A DNA stretch of 64,000 nt from Straminergon stramineum (GCA_963920665.1 OY987271.1:19347350-19411349); one strand, 5' to 3'; shown: positions 1-12,949, counted from the first letter of the stretch. The notes: a model not told the origin generated them from the letters alone. Translations and numbers: made by a program.

Positions 1-603
1 GAATGCTTGTTCATAACATTATTAACCAACATTGGGGGCCCTTTTGCTCCCGTAGAAAGTAGATTTCCCAAGCATGACAACTTCCCAAACAACAAAAATT
101 CTCTCTAAATTAAATTCACTCCTAGAGATCCAAAGAGGGATTATTCCTGGAACCTCTAAGGGGGATGGTTTAGGTTGGTTATCAATCAATAATAGTTGTG
201 TACTAAAATATCTTCATTGGGTACTGAATTTATGAAATAAAAATACTAAATTTGACACTCATTAGAAGTATGCAACAAGACATGAAATATCACCCTTCAT
301 TTTAAAAGAAAATTGAGTGCGCTCCTACAATAAAATGGAAAGACACTGTTAATTTTCAATCAACATAATTTTTTTGCTTTGGGCGTGTACCCAGTGAGAA
401 TGTTCTTGTAGCGATTAATTTCACAGCCCCACAAAGATTTTTTAACACATTCCTTTCATTCCATTTGTTTGTCTAGCCTTTGACATTCCCTGAGTTTAGG
501 AGGTATAATGGGGGTATATTATCACTGCTCTAAGACCTTGACAGACCATCCCTTGGTGTACAGTACTGTACTGTACATCTAAGGCCAAACCATGTCAAGA
601 AAA

Positions 604-1023
604 TAAGGTAGACAAGCCTACTACCACCTTGATTAGGAATATGAATATCTTGGGGCCAACTCCAAGAGGGGCACTTATTTTCCAAAGGTGTGTACTAGCT
701 TTTTTCACAAAACAATTCAAGTGAAATTATAATTTTTCGATTAAATTTGTAATTTCTATGAATTTCTGATGTCATTTGCCCTAAAATTACAAAACCGTCT
801 ATAGAATGGAGTCATGAACATCCTATAAGTTAATTGCTCTTCATGTATCTAATGGTACTTTTAAGTGTTTACCATTAAAGGATTTACTTGTTACCCCTTA
901 TTGGCATTAATGCAATGATCTTGTTAGAAAATGAACAGATTTGGATGAGTTTTTGGATAGAATTGGGGCCAAAAGTATGATGATGGACTTATACAACTCG
1001 CAAGAATGGGTTGGCTTACCTTA
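604..1023. mobile_element. AGGTA-type MITE, copy 1
   Basis: The left end TAAGGTAGACAAGCC and the right end, which reads TAAGGTAAGCCAACCC on the other strand, form imperfect terminal inverted repeats at TA dinucleotides. The interior matches 20223-20621 in the same orientation along most of its length, for example the shared text around GATTTGGATGAG in the right third. It has no coding capacity. This is a non-autonomous TA-targeting element, probably Stowaway or mariner-like by analogy with the copy at 21039, whose uninterrupted site can be seen. Confidence 0.65.
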
Positions 1024-1366
1024 GATCAAATTCGTTAGTAGATGCATTGTAAGCAAAAGAGAAGTTGCAACCACATCTATAAGTTGTCATACCATGATCT
1101 TTGTCATCACGGTTTAACCCTAGTAGGATGAAGCCTTATCACCAAGGTAGTCAACTAAAAATTATGACATTCTCACATGAAATATAGGTTCTTTCTCTAT
1201 TATTTTCTACAATTTCCTTGAAAGTTATTCTTTAAGCACATTTTACCACAAAAGTATTTACAATATTTAGGAGCTTTTGACTTATTTTAAAGCTAATAAA
1301 AACAAATCATGTTGTTCTGAGACACTAATATTAATCACATTGGTTCCAACCCCTAAGTCCCATTCA

Positions 1367-1610
1367 GAAGGCCAAGGTGGATTGATCCCCTCACTCGTTC
1401 CCAAGTAAAAACCCTGAAATTTTTTTATTTTTCACGCATGATAAAATATGCAAATTTTGAATTCATATTTGCAATCAAAGGCCCCAAATTAGCTAGGAGA
1501 GGTGGAGAAGATGAATTATTGAAGCACAAAATAGGGGGTCCTTTTTTTCACATACACCCTTGGAATGACTTGGGGGGATGAGCGAGGGGGTCAATCCAAC
1601 CCGGCCATTC
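1367..1610. mobile_element. Small inverted-repeat element (MITE-like)
   Basis: Imperfect terminal inverted repeats of roughly 40 bp: the left arm around 1367-1408 (core GGTGGATTGATCCCCTCACT) is mirrored by the right arm around 1568-1610. The arms are GC-richer than the AT-rich centre. No second copy was seen in the window and no target duplication is clear. The size and form fit a MITE, but the family is unknown. Confidence 0.5.
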
Positions 1611-2931
1611 AAAACTACCATTTGTATTGCAAAGAGCAAAAAAAAAGGATTTTTAATTCATATAATTGTAGGATCTTGCACTGGACTAGTATAAGAATGT
1701 ATAGGAGAAAGTTTGATTGCCAAGATTGCAAGATACTTGCATTGAACTCTAAGTGTCCAAGCCTTTCCAAGTATGTTTTTCTTGTGAAAAAAATGCACAG
1801 GCTTGTAGTTATCTCCAATGAAGTAAATCATTTTGTTTTTCAAAATCTAACCTTACAAATGTTTAAAGAACTTGCTTACTAGTGTGTTTAACAATTTTGA
1901 GTGTGAAATTGCATAAGAGTCATGAAATTATAACAAAAAAACTATAAGTATCTTATTCTTAGTCTGTTGCCATTCCCCACAACATTTGAGAAATTTGCAT
2001 ATAAGAGTGTTTTGGGATTGTAGATGACATAAACAACTAGAAATTGTGTTAGCACACTAGTATGCACTTCCAAAAACCTTAAATAGATCAAATGAAGAGC
2101 TATCAAACTCATTACACAATCTACCTTGCAATTGTTGAAATGCAATTTGCTTTGATATTGAAGTAGAAATCGCAAAGAACTCCAAATCAACACTTGCATA
2201 TTTAAATTTTCAATGGTGAAAATCATGAAAACACTTTACATTGGGACCATTTTCAAAGCAAATGGATAAGTACAATTATTAAAATCTCAAATCAAGTGAA
2301 ATTGGTAAGCTTTACTCTTCCACTAATAGACTTACGTATATGTCTTTTAGGACTTCTAAAATATCAAATATCTACCTTTTTTTAATAAAAAAAATAATAG
2401 CTCCCAATAGTTAACCTTCTATATTGCCCAAAGAATGTTTTAAAATAGTCAAAGAAGTACAACTGCCCACACCAAAACGAGCCTAAATTTTGGATGGACT
2501 ATATATGGTCAATTAGGTAGTTAGGGTTTAAAGTGAAGAAAAAAAGTTTTTTTGCACCTTACTCAACTAGATTTTTTGACTTTGAATCTTCTCAAAATAC
2601 AAAAAATTTCCAAAGGCCCAAGTGATCATACAACATAAGCAAGAGATCTCAAAAGTTACTCACAAAATCAATTTTTGTTGGATGTTTACAAAAAATTGGG
2701 CACAAGGTGTGAGCATGTATCCCTTTAGTAGTAATGTAATGTTTTTCTGATTGGTTCCCCTAATCAAAGTTGTGCTACCTTGAATTTTTATGGCAAAATG
2801 GGCAATTTCAAGTAGCATGAGCAAAACTCCTCCTCTACTTTTGAAATTTGGCTCATATATAACTTTCATAATATAAGATGCAAATGTCAAAAAAATATCC
2901 ACATGTAGTGTAAAAATCTCACTTTAGGAGG
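1611..2931. other. AT-rich non-coding stretch, nothing recognised
   Basis: Open frames here are short and lack codon structure or recognisable motifs. Long A and T runs are frequent. I see no repeat ends, splice structure or RNA gene. It is probably decayed repeat sequence. Confidence 0.5.
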
Positions 2932-3684
2932 ACTTAACATTTATTGGCCTTGTTGGGCCAAGGTAGAAATAATTTGTTTTTATTAACTTCGAACATTATA
3001 ATCTTTCAATTTGTGTGGTCAAAGTTTTTGAAAATTTTCCAAACATTCACATAGTAGTCTATTACAAATTTTTAAGGTTGAGTTTTGAAAAAAAACATTC
3101 TCTCCTCATTGCCTCCAAAGAAGCATTTTTTTACAATTTCTACCAAAACAATGTGTCTCAATCCTTCGGTGGCTAAAATTTTAAATAAAAGTAGGGTTCA
3201 AGATTGAAGGGAAAACTAAACTAGTAATAGCTCTAACTAAAGATGGAATTCAAACACACCATTCTCAACAATGAGATTATTCTAGCAAAAGATCTTAGCC
3301 TTGTGAAATTTTCTTTTTTGAAAAGTTGTAAAAATTGAATGCCCAAAAAATAAAATTGTCCATAACTTTTACATCACTAATACAAATGGAATGAATCAAA
3401 GCTTACCATCTAGATAAAATACAATCTATGAGAAGCAAAAAAATAATAATTTAATTTTAAATGTTTTGAATTTTTTTCTTCCCACCAAACTAAAATTTGG
3501 GCTTATCATGCCATAACTTTTTCTCTCAACCATTGATTGAAATAAAAATGATATTCCTGAAAAGATGATATATTTTTCTATTTTAAAAAAAAATTCAAAA
3601 TTTTTCAAAAAATATTCAAACCATACAAGCCTATCCAAAATCCATTTTGTCTCTTGAGGGGACAATGGAACTTTTGGGGATAAA
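2932..3684. mobile_element. TTAA-superfamily element, class C, degenerate copy
   Basis: The interior around 3255-3350 (a 'cacc.. atgagattattctagc' segment followed by 'cttagccttgtgaaattttc') matches class C copies near 10015 and 25345. The right end ACTTTTGGGGATAAAA resembles the class C right end CCTTTAGGGGTTAA with substitutions. The left boundary is placed at a weak TTAA and is uncertain. It is non-coding. Confidence 0.4.
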
Positions 3685-4269
3685 AAACCTTAGATGTCTA
3701 TACTCGCAATCTAATCGAATGTAAAACTTTAATCCTCAAGCAAGCTTGTGTCACAAAGACATTGTATAAAGCTTTCAATTAGTTTTGAATTTTAGAAGTG
3801 TTATAAACCTCACTAATACAGATTATGATTAACATTTTCATTCTCTAATTTAGTGTGGCAAATTAAATAATGGTCCCCCTTGCATTAATAAAACCAATGT
3901 AATTAAACTATAGAATTTGGAAGGACCAAAACTTTGGAGAGAACCACATCAATTTCTTGCCAACCTATTACCATAGTGAGCTTCAACACAACAACTTGAA
4001 TATTGTGATGGTTTTGAAATATTACGGTATACTAGCAAAATAAATTTGACCCTTCATAACTTTTGCATATAGTATTCAAATGATGCATTTTTTAGTGCAT
4101 TTGAACCTTCTTTCATTTTTCAACAAAAAAAATCTGAAAACTTGACCACTACAATAACAATAGTATCTTGGCACAATAGCAAAAAGTGGCAGATTTTTGG
4201 GTGCCCACCTTTGTTAATGTTGTAATGGTTGGAAAGGCATGATTTCAACGTGCCAGGGGATCTCTAATA

Positions 4270-4557
4270 TAAGGTGAGTACCCCCAAAACTTGTTACTAA
4301 TTGCTACTATGCCTAATTACTATAATTAGTCTAGATTGCTTGAATTTTTATATTTCCTTATTGACAAGTGAAAAGAGGTTCCAACTCACCAAAGAACAAG
4401 ACATTTGGATTGTGTACGCAAAAGTTACAAAGGATCAAAGTTTGGATCTGAATGCATTTCTTTCACATAGGTACATAAATTGATCTCCGAGATGTACACA
4501 TATTGAAGATGGTGGTTTAGGATCAATGGCGCGTTTTGGGGTGGTGTACCCACCATA
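4270..4557. mobile_element. AGGTG-type MITE, subfamily G, copy 1
   Basis: It begins TAAGGTGAGTACCCC and ends with the inverse form (GTGTACCCACCATA), giving imperfect inverted ends at TA. Its body aligns with 6523-7171, which has the same element interrupted by an insert of about 370 bp. The 60-codon open frame inside is not supported as a gene. Confidence 0.6.
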
Positions 4558-4599
4558 TGATTGATAGTAGGATTAAGGCAATAAGAATTGCAGTCCATG

Positions 4600-4915
4600 T
4601 AAGGTAGGAGGCTCGAACTCCAACTGGACATTAAAAGTGAACATGATTAAGAGGTACATTTTGCTTTCTCCAATGTAACAAATCTGCACATTTCAAGAGG
4701 TGGTTGCTTTTGATGACCACTATAGACCACTTTTTTTCAACTTCAAAAATTTATAACTAATTCCACAAAGGTCCCCAAAATATGAAATGACTTGGATTAG
4801 ATGCCAATTACATTTTTCTTCCTACAAAAATTCACTGATAATTGTTTCAAGGAGCTGAGCTTCTGTGAAAAGGTGATCAATTCTTAAATGGTTGCTTTAT
4901 GAGCCTCCTACCTTA
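4600..4915. mobile_element. AGGTA-type MITE with AGGAGGCTC ends, copy 1
   Basis: The left end TAAGGTAGGAGGCTCG is mirrored by the right end GAGCCTCCTACCTTA, a 14-bp near-perfect terminal inverted repeat at TA. It is 316 bp long and non-coding. It starts about 40 bp after the preceding G-type MITE, so the two are close neighbours. Confidence 0.7.
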
Positions 4916-5100
4916 ATGTATGTTCCAAAAGAATGGCATTTGATTTCACTTCCTGATCTGAGCCACATATAAGTTAATAGTCTTGGAAACAGCCCCCTCC
5001 CTTGATTATGTCATGAGTAGAATCCAAGCTTCGATGTGCACAGCTTACACTGCAATTTCCCTAGAAGAGGGGCAAGATTTGTCTCCTTTGCCACAAGCCC

Positions 5101-5165
5101 CAATGTTTGTGCGTATGTTTGTTTGTACGTATGTTTTTGTGTACCTATGTGTGTGTCTGTTGGTC
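5101..5165. repeat. GT-rich simple sequence
   Basis: An irregular run of TGTTTGT, GTATG and TGTGTGTG motifs resembling a decayed microsatellite. The open frames covering it owe their cysteine- and valine-rich composition to this repeat. Confidence 0.6.
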
Positions 5166-5497
5166 ACATTCTTCATGAATGTCTCAAACTTCAAGGCTTC
5201 AAGAAACCAACCTCTAGGCTATAATATTCAATTTGCCCAATTGGTTCCTTGTACTTTTGGTTGTTTCTCATTTGTTTGAAATTGATCACAATGTTTATTA
5301 TGAACACTACAATATAAAGCATCTATTCTTATCCTTGCACCCTGAGTAGATCTTTAGAATATTAGATGTAGGGAGTCCAAATTGTACAAGGCCATATATA
5401 TAATCAATCAAAGTGAAGATTGGAGGTGCTTTAATCCGTACTGCAGGTAGGAACCTGAATGCGGTCTAATATCCGTATGTCGGGTTCCAAACTGCAT

Positions 5498-5915
5498 TAC
5501 AGTAGGAGGCTCATGAATGGACCATCTAACAGCCGGTCCGCCTTTTTCATGTGGGTTCTCAGATGGGATTATTTGTAGCTCATTTTTCAGACAAGGAAAA
5601 ATAGATTCTGATTGTAACGCAAGTCATTTCGTATTTTTTTTTAACATTTTGGAATTACTTATGAATTTTTAAACAAGATGAGTCATAGGTCCCTAGTTAT
5701 GACCCTAGGTCTTCTATAAATTATTCACTAGCAACTTCTAAAGAAAAATGGGGAAAGCAAAGAGAATGATTGGCTCTTGCAATAAGTGATATTTTTTTTT
5801 ATCAATCCATTCAATGACTATAGAAGGTCCATTTAAAGACCACCTCACTTCCATTTCAAGCAAGTCTACATGGGTGGTTCTAAATGCCCGCTTGTTTTCA
5901 GAGCCTCCTACCTTA
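5498..5915. mobile_element. AGGTA-type MITE with AGGAGGCTC ends, copy 2
   Basis: The left end (TACAGTAGGAGGCTC) and the right end (GAGCCTCCTACCTTA) are inverted copies of each other and match the ends of the 4600-4915 element. The interior is only weakly similar to that copy, so this may be a related subfamily sharing ends. It is non-coding. Confidence 0.55.
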
Positions 5916-6522
5916 GGGGTTAATTGTCTTGCATGGATTTGGATGGCATCTTAATAGATTGATTAATTGATTAGTGGATGCATGTTGAATAATCAGATTT
6001 TGTTACAACTAGTGTAAAGGGAAAGATTGAATGGAAAAAAGAAATCCGAATAAATGGTCTATGCGCTTGTTTTAGACTGCTTCCAAATGATAATTTATGC
6101 ACTAGACTCAAACACTACTCTAATGTAATGAAATCTATATATTATATTAGGTTGATTTTTTCTTTTGTTTTGTTTGTTACACTGAGATCTCTAGAATTGT
6201 GCATTCTCCAGTTGTGTTCTTGGTACTACTAGAAAACTCCTTGTGAGGAAGGGTGCATGAACTTTGTTTTGTGGCATTTTGATTCATGATAGAAAGATAT
6301 TGAAATTGAAGGTTTTCATGGATTAAAAAATTAGAAAATTAGTTCTACTTTTATTTTATTATAGTGCAACAAAGGCACACGGCATACTAGTTTGTATTGG
6401 AATTAAGCAGTTCCAAAGTAATGATTTGTGCACTAAAATTGGACACCTCTACAATGATGATTTTTTACTTGTAATAGGACATCTTGGAGCAAAAGATTTT
6501 TGAAATGGAGCTATAAGGTGGA

Positions 6523-7171
6523 TAAGGTGGGTACCCCTGAAACCGTCACTAATTGCTATTGTGCCTAATCACTATTATTATATTGTTCAAATTTGTATAC
6601 TTTCTTATTGGCAAGTGAAAGGAAGTTCCAACGCAATAAAAAAAACATGGCATTTGGATTCTATATGCAAAAGTTATGAAGGAACAAAATTTGGTTCTAA
6701 ATGCATTTTTTCTACAAAAGGTAGAAACACCCAAAAGCATCCATGCTCCCATTCATGCAAAGTAGGGTTCCCTTGAAATATCCTTAAGCTTTCACTAAAG
6801 TATCCACCTATAGTGTCATTAAATTGTCCCTTTATTTATTGTTGATTAGTTGACAAACGATGTTGTCAAATTTTGATTTTAGGTCCACTTATGTGACGGT
6901 TTTAGTGGTCTATGAAGCTACCACTTTGAAAATCCATAGAAAATCCATGTCATATCCAGAAATTCTAATTTTTTTTTGGAAAATTCATGATTTTCAATTG
7001 CTAATACTACAAAGATATTTTTTCTAGCAAAAGGTGCCTCCAACTATGTTGAATTTCTTGTATTGAAGTTTTTGGGTGCTTCCATTGTAGGTACATAATT
7101 GATTTTGGAGATATAGACAGAGTGAAAATGGCTTTTTAGGGTCGGTGGTGCATTTGCGGGGGCCCAACGTA
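6523..7171. mobile_element. AGGTG-type MITE, subfamily G, copy 2 (interrupted)
   Basis: It begins TAAGGTGGGTACCCC and aligns with 4270-4557 up to about 6717 and again from about 7086 ('aggtacataa'). The intervening 370 bp is a separate insertion. The right end is degenerate (GGGGGCCCAACGTA). It is non-coding. Confidence 0.5.
6718..7085. mobile_element. Nested insertion with GAAACACCCAAAA ends (subfamily H, copy 1)
   Basis: This segment interrupts the G-type MITE and is absent from the sister copy at 4270. Its ends are inverted: AGAAACACCCAAAAGC on the left and the complement of GGAAGCACCCAAAAAC on the right. A second copy begins near 20735 and is itself split by the MITE at 21039-21585. It is non-coding, and its exact target duplication is unclear. 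Confidence 0.5.
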
Positions 7172-7325
7172 GAGCCCAATTGTCTGATCTTTGAACAGTG
7201 AATTAGTCTTAGATACATAAATCAAATATTGAGCACTGAAAGAAAAGAATATAGCCTCGTGGCATGACAAGGCCCATCAATCCATACCTTAGAAGAAAAA
7301 TAAAATCCTGAAGCTTCTTATACCA

Positions 7326-7475
7326 CACTCAACATGTGCCTGTAATACAATTTGTCAAACACTGTTTTGGAAGCCCCTCAGGAGCTTCCTGTCTAACCCC
7401 ACTCAACATGTGTGTGTAATACTAAGTTATCCAACACTGTTTTGGAAGCCCCTCAGGAGCCTTCCATTACAGTAT
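7326..7475. repeat. Tandem duplication, two units of about 75 bp
   Basis: Two adjacent, slightly diverged copies begin ACTCAACATGTG at 7326 and 7401, and each ends with the shared text TTTTGGAAGCCCCTCAGGAG. It looks like a local duplication, with no coding frame maintained. Confidence 0.75.
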
Positions 7476-7644
7476 GTGGGCAATTGGTTTGCAAGCCATT
7501 CACCTTTTGCATTTTGATGGGGTTTTTTTTGGGTTTTTTTCAAAGTGACAGCAAATTAGGAAGCAAGGAGATTAGGTACAATTAATGTAGTCTACTTTGC
7601 ACGGACGATTCAGCTTGGGAGGCAGGTTGAGTGAAAGGTGCCAT

Positions 7645-7851
7645 CTAAGGTAAGAGCACCCAATGGTGTCCCTTTCTAGGCCAGGAATTCATTCTAGAAC
7701 ATAATTGTAGCTGGACTATAGACATCTTATCATATTAGGTCAAAAAAATAAGCTCTCTACTCTCTACTTACATTTACAACCTGAAATGATTATGCTCTGT
7801 AGAGTCTGATGTGATTGGGTACAAGGATGCCATTGGGTGCTCTTACCTTAG
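7645..7851. mobile_element. AGGTA-type MITE with GAGCACCCAATGG ends
   Basis: A terminal inverted repeat of about 21 bp: CTAAGGTAAGAGCACCCAAT on the left is mirrored by the right end CATTGGGTGCTCTTACCTTA. TA lies immediately outside AGGT at both ends. It is 207 bp long and non-coding, and it shares the AGGTA terminus with the other TA-site MITEs in the window. Confidence 0.75.
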
Positions 7852-8154
7852 GGCCTAATGGAAGCTATCAGAACAAATTTGCATTTTTATGTTAACCTAC
7901 AACGTCGTATTTTCTTCAATGTAGGGTCACCAATAGGTGAGGTTACTCTTCCTACCTACTGAACTCATGTGTATACTTTGTTTGGTATAAAATTGCAGAT
8001 CTGCAAGTTGCTGCCTTACAACTGATTCTCCAATGCAGGGTAGAAAAAATACTGCAAAAAAAATGAGAATATTCTGCAGAATAAACCCCCCAATCTGGTT
8101 AACAAATTTGAATGAGAATGCAAAATCTGAATATGCACAGCCATTCAATGAGAA

Positions 8155-8294
8155 TAAGGTATGTGCACCTGAAAGTGACACTCTCCACTTTGGCCACCTA
8201 TCTATAGCTGTCCAAGATTTGAAGCTTGAAATCTTGGGCTATTGTAGATAGGTGGCACAATGAAGAGAGTGTCACTTTTAGGTACTCATACCTT
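8155..8294. mobile_element. Fold-back MITE, AGGTA-type ends
   Basis: Nearly the whole 140 bp folds on itself. The left half (AGGTATGTGCACCTGAAAGT onward) is mirrored by the right half (CACTTTTAGGTACTCATACC) with a few mismatches and a short loop around GAAGCTTGAAA at 8220-8230. The ends carry the AGGTA signature. A transcript would form a long hairpin. No protein is encoded; open frames crossing it are by-products of the repeat. Confidence 0.7.
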
Positions 8295-8620
8295 CTATAA
8301 TATGGAAAGAGAATCATCTGGAATTCTGGTCCACCGTTGAGTTGACAGGAGAAAGCATTTGATCCCCGGCTTACAACTTGGTCAGTTAATTCACTTTCCT
8401 GCCGTGGCCAAAACTGTGGTTGCAATTTTATGGTACTGTACTCTGTCAAAGTTCTGTTTGTTTCACCCTAGAAGTACCTCCACTATTATTCTTTTGCGTT
8501 GCTTAACATTTACGCAAGTAGCAACAAAAACCCAGGCGTTCTGAAACAGTAGCAACTAGCAAGTATTTTGTGACAGTGGTGGAAATATAGATTTGAAACC
8601 AAAACTTTATCTGGCCTCTC

Positions 8621-8869
8621 TTAACCCTCAAAGGATGGACTGATGACTGTGGAAATCATGGCTTTTGAAACCATGCATGGCATGACATCATGGCTACTTT
8701 AAATAATCCAAAAGTATTCATTGGAGGTCAAACTACTCTACAAGATTTCACCTTTCCACCCCCTAGTTCAGAGGATGAATAGTTGCACTTCTATCCTATA
8801 TAGGAGAATTCCTTATCATCCACTAGACACAATTCACACGAAACGTTCATGTTGACATTTAAGGGTTAA
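8621..8869 (+). mobile_element. TTAA-superfamily MITE, class B, copy 1
   Basis: It is bounded by TTAACCCTCAAAGGATGG on the left and ATTTAAGGGTTAA on the right. The body matches other class B copies, including a GATGAATAGTTGCACTTCTATCC-like segment and a GGAGGTCAAACTA segment. At 249 bp it encodes nothing. The CCCT...AGGG ends flanked by TTAA resemble the piggyBac signature, but no transposase is present to confirm this. Strand is assigned by the order of these internal blocks. Confidence 0.75.
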
Positions 8870-9601
8870 TCTGTAAAGGACGTGATTCCCATGACCAAGG
8901 TAGTCAAGTGGATTATTGGGCCAACATGTGCATTCTTATGCTTCTACACTAAACAATGATGTCATCCATCAACCACCTTCTAGCCTCAGTGTCCTTTAAG
9001 GGTTATGAAAGCCAACAAATAAAGAGATTCGCACATTTTGTACCCCACATCTATGTCCACAAGCATTCTTGTACTACAAAGAAAATCCGCTCAAAGTTTA
9101 GATAAGATGGCCCTAAACTACATGATGATGGTGGAAAGGTACCCAAACCCAATGGCATAGTTTTGGGTTCGATACATGATGGTGATAAGTTGTTTATCTG
9201 AAGTGAAATCTGCCTCTCTACCTAATGGATAACCCCTAGCAATGCATTGTTCAACATGCTTATGTCAAAAAAGATTTAGATCCAATAGATTGTGCAATAC
9301 AATGTGTAACATGATGCGACTTTTGAGTTCGCCCCTTTTATGCTTTTATTCCCTAGTTTTCATTATGCAACATCCCAATGAACTAGAATGTCAATTTTAG
9401 TTCTTGAATATTAAACTTGTGAGTTTTACTACCTTGATGGTAGATGCCATGTCAAAATGGATGCGATTGAAATGGACAAAGATAATGTGAAAGGAGAAGG
9501 ATCCTCTTTATGAAAAGTAACTTGCTCTTTATGAGAATGAAAATGGATTATCAAGCCACAATTGTGACATGGGATATTATTTGTCATAATGAGCCTATAC
9601 T

Positions 9602-10500
9602 TTAATCTCTAAAGTGTAAGTGTCGCCAAGGCCTATTTTTCATCAAAATACACTCAAAATTGCCATTTCTATTGCAAAAAGAAAAAAAGCTTTAAAATCA
9701 TTTTCCCCCCAAATCTAACAATAAGATTTTGCACTAAACCATTATAAGAATGTGTAGAAGAAATTTCTGAAAATTTTGACCACATAGATTCATTTGTAAG
9801 ATATTTGCTTTTAAAGTAAGGAAAGTAATTTTTTTGCACTATTGATATTGAATTTCTAATTTTTTTTATATTGAAGAATTGAATTTTGAGTTGGGGAGTT
9901 TTCTTAGAAAAAAAACACGTTTAATTTTCATTCTAAGTAAGAAAATTAATTGATTAAGTAGAAGTAGGTTTAAGATTGACCTTAATAGCTCTTAGATGGA
10001 ATTGAAACACAATAATTGCAATGGTGAGATTGTTCTAGCTAGCAAATTTAACCTTGTCAAATAATTTTTCTGAAAAATTGTGAAAATCACATTCAAAAAT
10101 AAATTTTGTGAGTTATTTTTGCAAAAATATGCTGAAATTGCTTGAAAAACAAGATTGTCCATAACTTTCTCATCACTTGTCCAAATAGAATGAATCAAAA
10201 CTTCACTTATAGACAAAAAAAACATAATCTTTGAGATAAGACATTAAAAATAAATTTAATCAATTTTTTGTGATCTTTTTTGGTGTTGCCCAATGATATG
10301 CTTTTTAGCCTTAGGATGGCATAACTTTTACTCTCATGCACTGATTGAAATAAAGAATATATGTTTTTCTAAAAAGCTAATGTGATTTCCTATCTTCCAC
10401 AAAAGTTTTAAGAAATCCAAAAAAAAATTGAGATCACACAAGCCTACCCCAAATCCCAAGATGTCCCTTGAAGAGACTATCATTGGGCTATAGGAATTAA
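9602..10500 (+). mobile_element. TTAA-superfamily element, class C, degenerate copy
   Basis: The left end TTTAATCTCTAAAG and right end CTATAGGAATTAA are decayed forms of the class C ends. Internal blocks match 24904-25813 in order, for example CACTCAAAATTGCCAT near 9650 and 'caatggtgagattgttctagc' near 10020. About 0.9 kb and non-coding. Confidence 0.6.
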
Positions 10501-10717
10501 TGTTACTAGGTCAACATAGCCTCAATGTTGGATATTCGAATCTTGATCAACCTTGTTCAACCAAAGGTTTAAAAAAAGGGTATACATAACACCAAGCAAT
10601 CCCAAATTAAAGAAAAGAACAAGCTTCTCCTCATCCAATGAGAGATTTTCATCTATATTGAAATGAGCTCTGTTGAGGTTATGGTTTCTACATAGGTTGT
10701 TCACAAGGTGCAAGACA

Positions 10718-11257
10718 TAAGGTAAACCAACCTATGACAGGGAGAATGGCCGATTTGCTAAGTTCATTTTTGAAAAAAATTTAAAAAATTTGCATATAAA
10801 AATAAACATGAGAAATGCAAAGAGAAATTGATTTTTTTTAACAAATTATCAATTTGTTATAATTATTTGAAGTGTGCTACCCAATGAGCCCCAAATAGTT
10901 TGTAGACTACCCCCAAATTACCACAAAGTGTACCCATAATGGTCATCTAATCACCTACAGTAGTCTCAAAATTTCCTAACACAATCACAATATTTTTTTA
11001 ATATGGTCATGACACAAAGGAATAAAAAGGTTAGCTCTTCAAATGAATTTACATTAGAAAGGTAGAAGGTCCTAAAGCAATCACTAATAACTCCATCAAC
11101 ATCACCCAAGGCATTGATTTCGGCCACTAACAAACCTAATGAAGTCTTCATCCCATTTCTTAGGAAAAATCTGCCATGGATTGATTTAAGACTAAAATGG
11201 GTGTTTTTCTAAATGTCCGCATTGGGTAGATTGCTTGTCATGGGTTGAATTACCTTA
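10718..11257 (+). mobile_element. Long AGGTA-type MITE, copy 1
   Basis: The left end TAAGGTAAACCAACCTATGA and right end GTCATGGGTTGAATTACCTT are inverted repeats of about 20 bp. The whole 540 bp aligns with 21039-21585 in the same orientation, including the shared central text ATTATTTGAAGTGTGCTACC. The element is flanked by TA. It has no coding capacity; open frames inside it are incidental. Confidence 0.8.
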
Positions 11258-12949
11258 TTGGTTAAAATGGCTTAAGAAGAAGTGCATGCTACATTATAAA
11301 AAAGTATGGTTCCCGAAGCTTAAAATTTGTCCAACAAAAACATCTAAATAAAGATATGAACACTGTTATAGTCATAAAAATGCCACTTTGGGGGGGCATA
11401 TCTAATTTGTATGTGATAGAGTATTTTCATTTATTTTAGTATTATTTTTAGAAATTTAGAAATAAATAGCAAAAATTTTAAGTATTTGCGGTCTTACTTA
11501 ATCCCTAAAACTCTTTTAAATCTAAAATGTTTTGGGGTGTTTGGGGCATCAAAAGTGAATTATTAGATTTTAGGTTTATTCTCTTGTTTTCATTTATATA
11601 TTGAAAAATGAAATGACCTTCTTAGAAAGCCAATTTTTACAAAGATCCAATGGTTGATTCAAGTATTTGGTTTTTGGTTTTGACCTTTGATTTGAGTAGG
11701 TAGAGCAGAGCATTACTTTGCTTGAAAATATGCATACTTCTTCCTAACTTGAGGATTTACTTAAATTTAAAGTCTTTAGATCTTTTTGCAAAGTAGAATT
11801 TGAATTATTGAGCTTGAAAGCTTGACAAAGCCACATTTTTTAAAGCTCAAGCAACTTGGGAAAAAAAATCGTGTTGCTCTTTGCTTGGACATATCTCACA
11901 CACATGTTACTTTTAGACCCCAATAGTTTTAGGCAAGACCCTTGTACTAGTCAAGAATAAGATCCAATGGTTTTTAAAATCTACAAAGTGGATAAATTTT
12001 GATTTACAAACCTATTTTTAGAAGTTGCTATTTTTTGACAATTTCAAGAGTATTTTCTATTTTTTGATTCAAGTAGATTTAGAGAAGGTGGTCATGGAAC
12101 CTCAAGCTACATTGTAATAGCATGGTTCCAAAGACCAATATAAAACTTAATGCTTTACAATCTTGGGTAAAATACAAAATAATGTGAAATATAAAATATA
12201 ATCTCTATAACATTTTTGAAGTTTGCATTAAATGAAACAATGTTAAACATCAAGAGTTAAAAACACCCATGTGGTTAAATTTTTAAAAATATTTAAAAAT
12301 ATTTTTCAAATTAGATTTGAAAATTTCATTTAAAAAATTGATCAAAAATACAATTTCCATTCATAGCACTTGAAATTCTTTTGATTGGTCAAATTTGTAG
12401 TTTGGATTGATTTGTATAAGATTCACACTAAGGGGGGAAATATAAATTGTAGTTTGTTAAGATTTCAAACTCAAGTGAATTGTTTTACAACAAGGGATAA
12501 AATCTTCACCCTAATCCAAAGTGGTGTAACTATGACATGGTTGGAGGATTATATCTTGAATTCTTGAAGGTTAGAATGTCTTTTTTAAATGTTGTTTTTA
12601 GTACCTATTTACAAACTTTGCTCTTTGCATAACATAGAAGTACATACATAGATTACAAACATTAAAGATACATAAATGGAATCCAACAATAGAAAGTGGA
12701 AGTGCATATCCAATAATGCACTTTGCAAAAAAATTCTTTGTCTTGTAAGGTATACAATTGATAGTTTATACATAGATTTCACTCGGTGACCTTACATAGA
12801 AATAAAGCTCATAATAGTTTTTTTTGTATCAAAACAAACTTGGATATGGAATTAGACATTTAAACCTTTCCAATGACACATTGCAAGCAGACATACAATT
12901 TTTCTTTACAATTTTTCTTTAATTTAATGTTACAATGAAATTGGGATGA

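Noticed and set aside
1565..1882. 105-codon plus-strand open frame
   Set aside because: It begins inside the right arm of an inverted-repeat element, has overlapping frames on the other strand, and has no recognisable motif or splice context.
4983..5279. 98-codon frame rich in Cys and Val resembling a membrane protein
   Set aside because: The hydrophobic part is generated by a decayed GT microsatellite.
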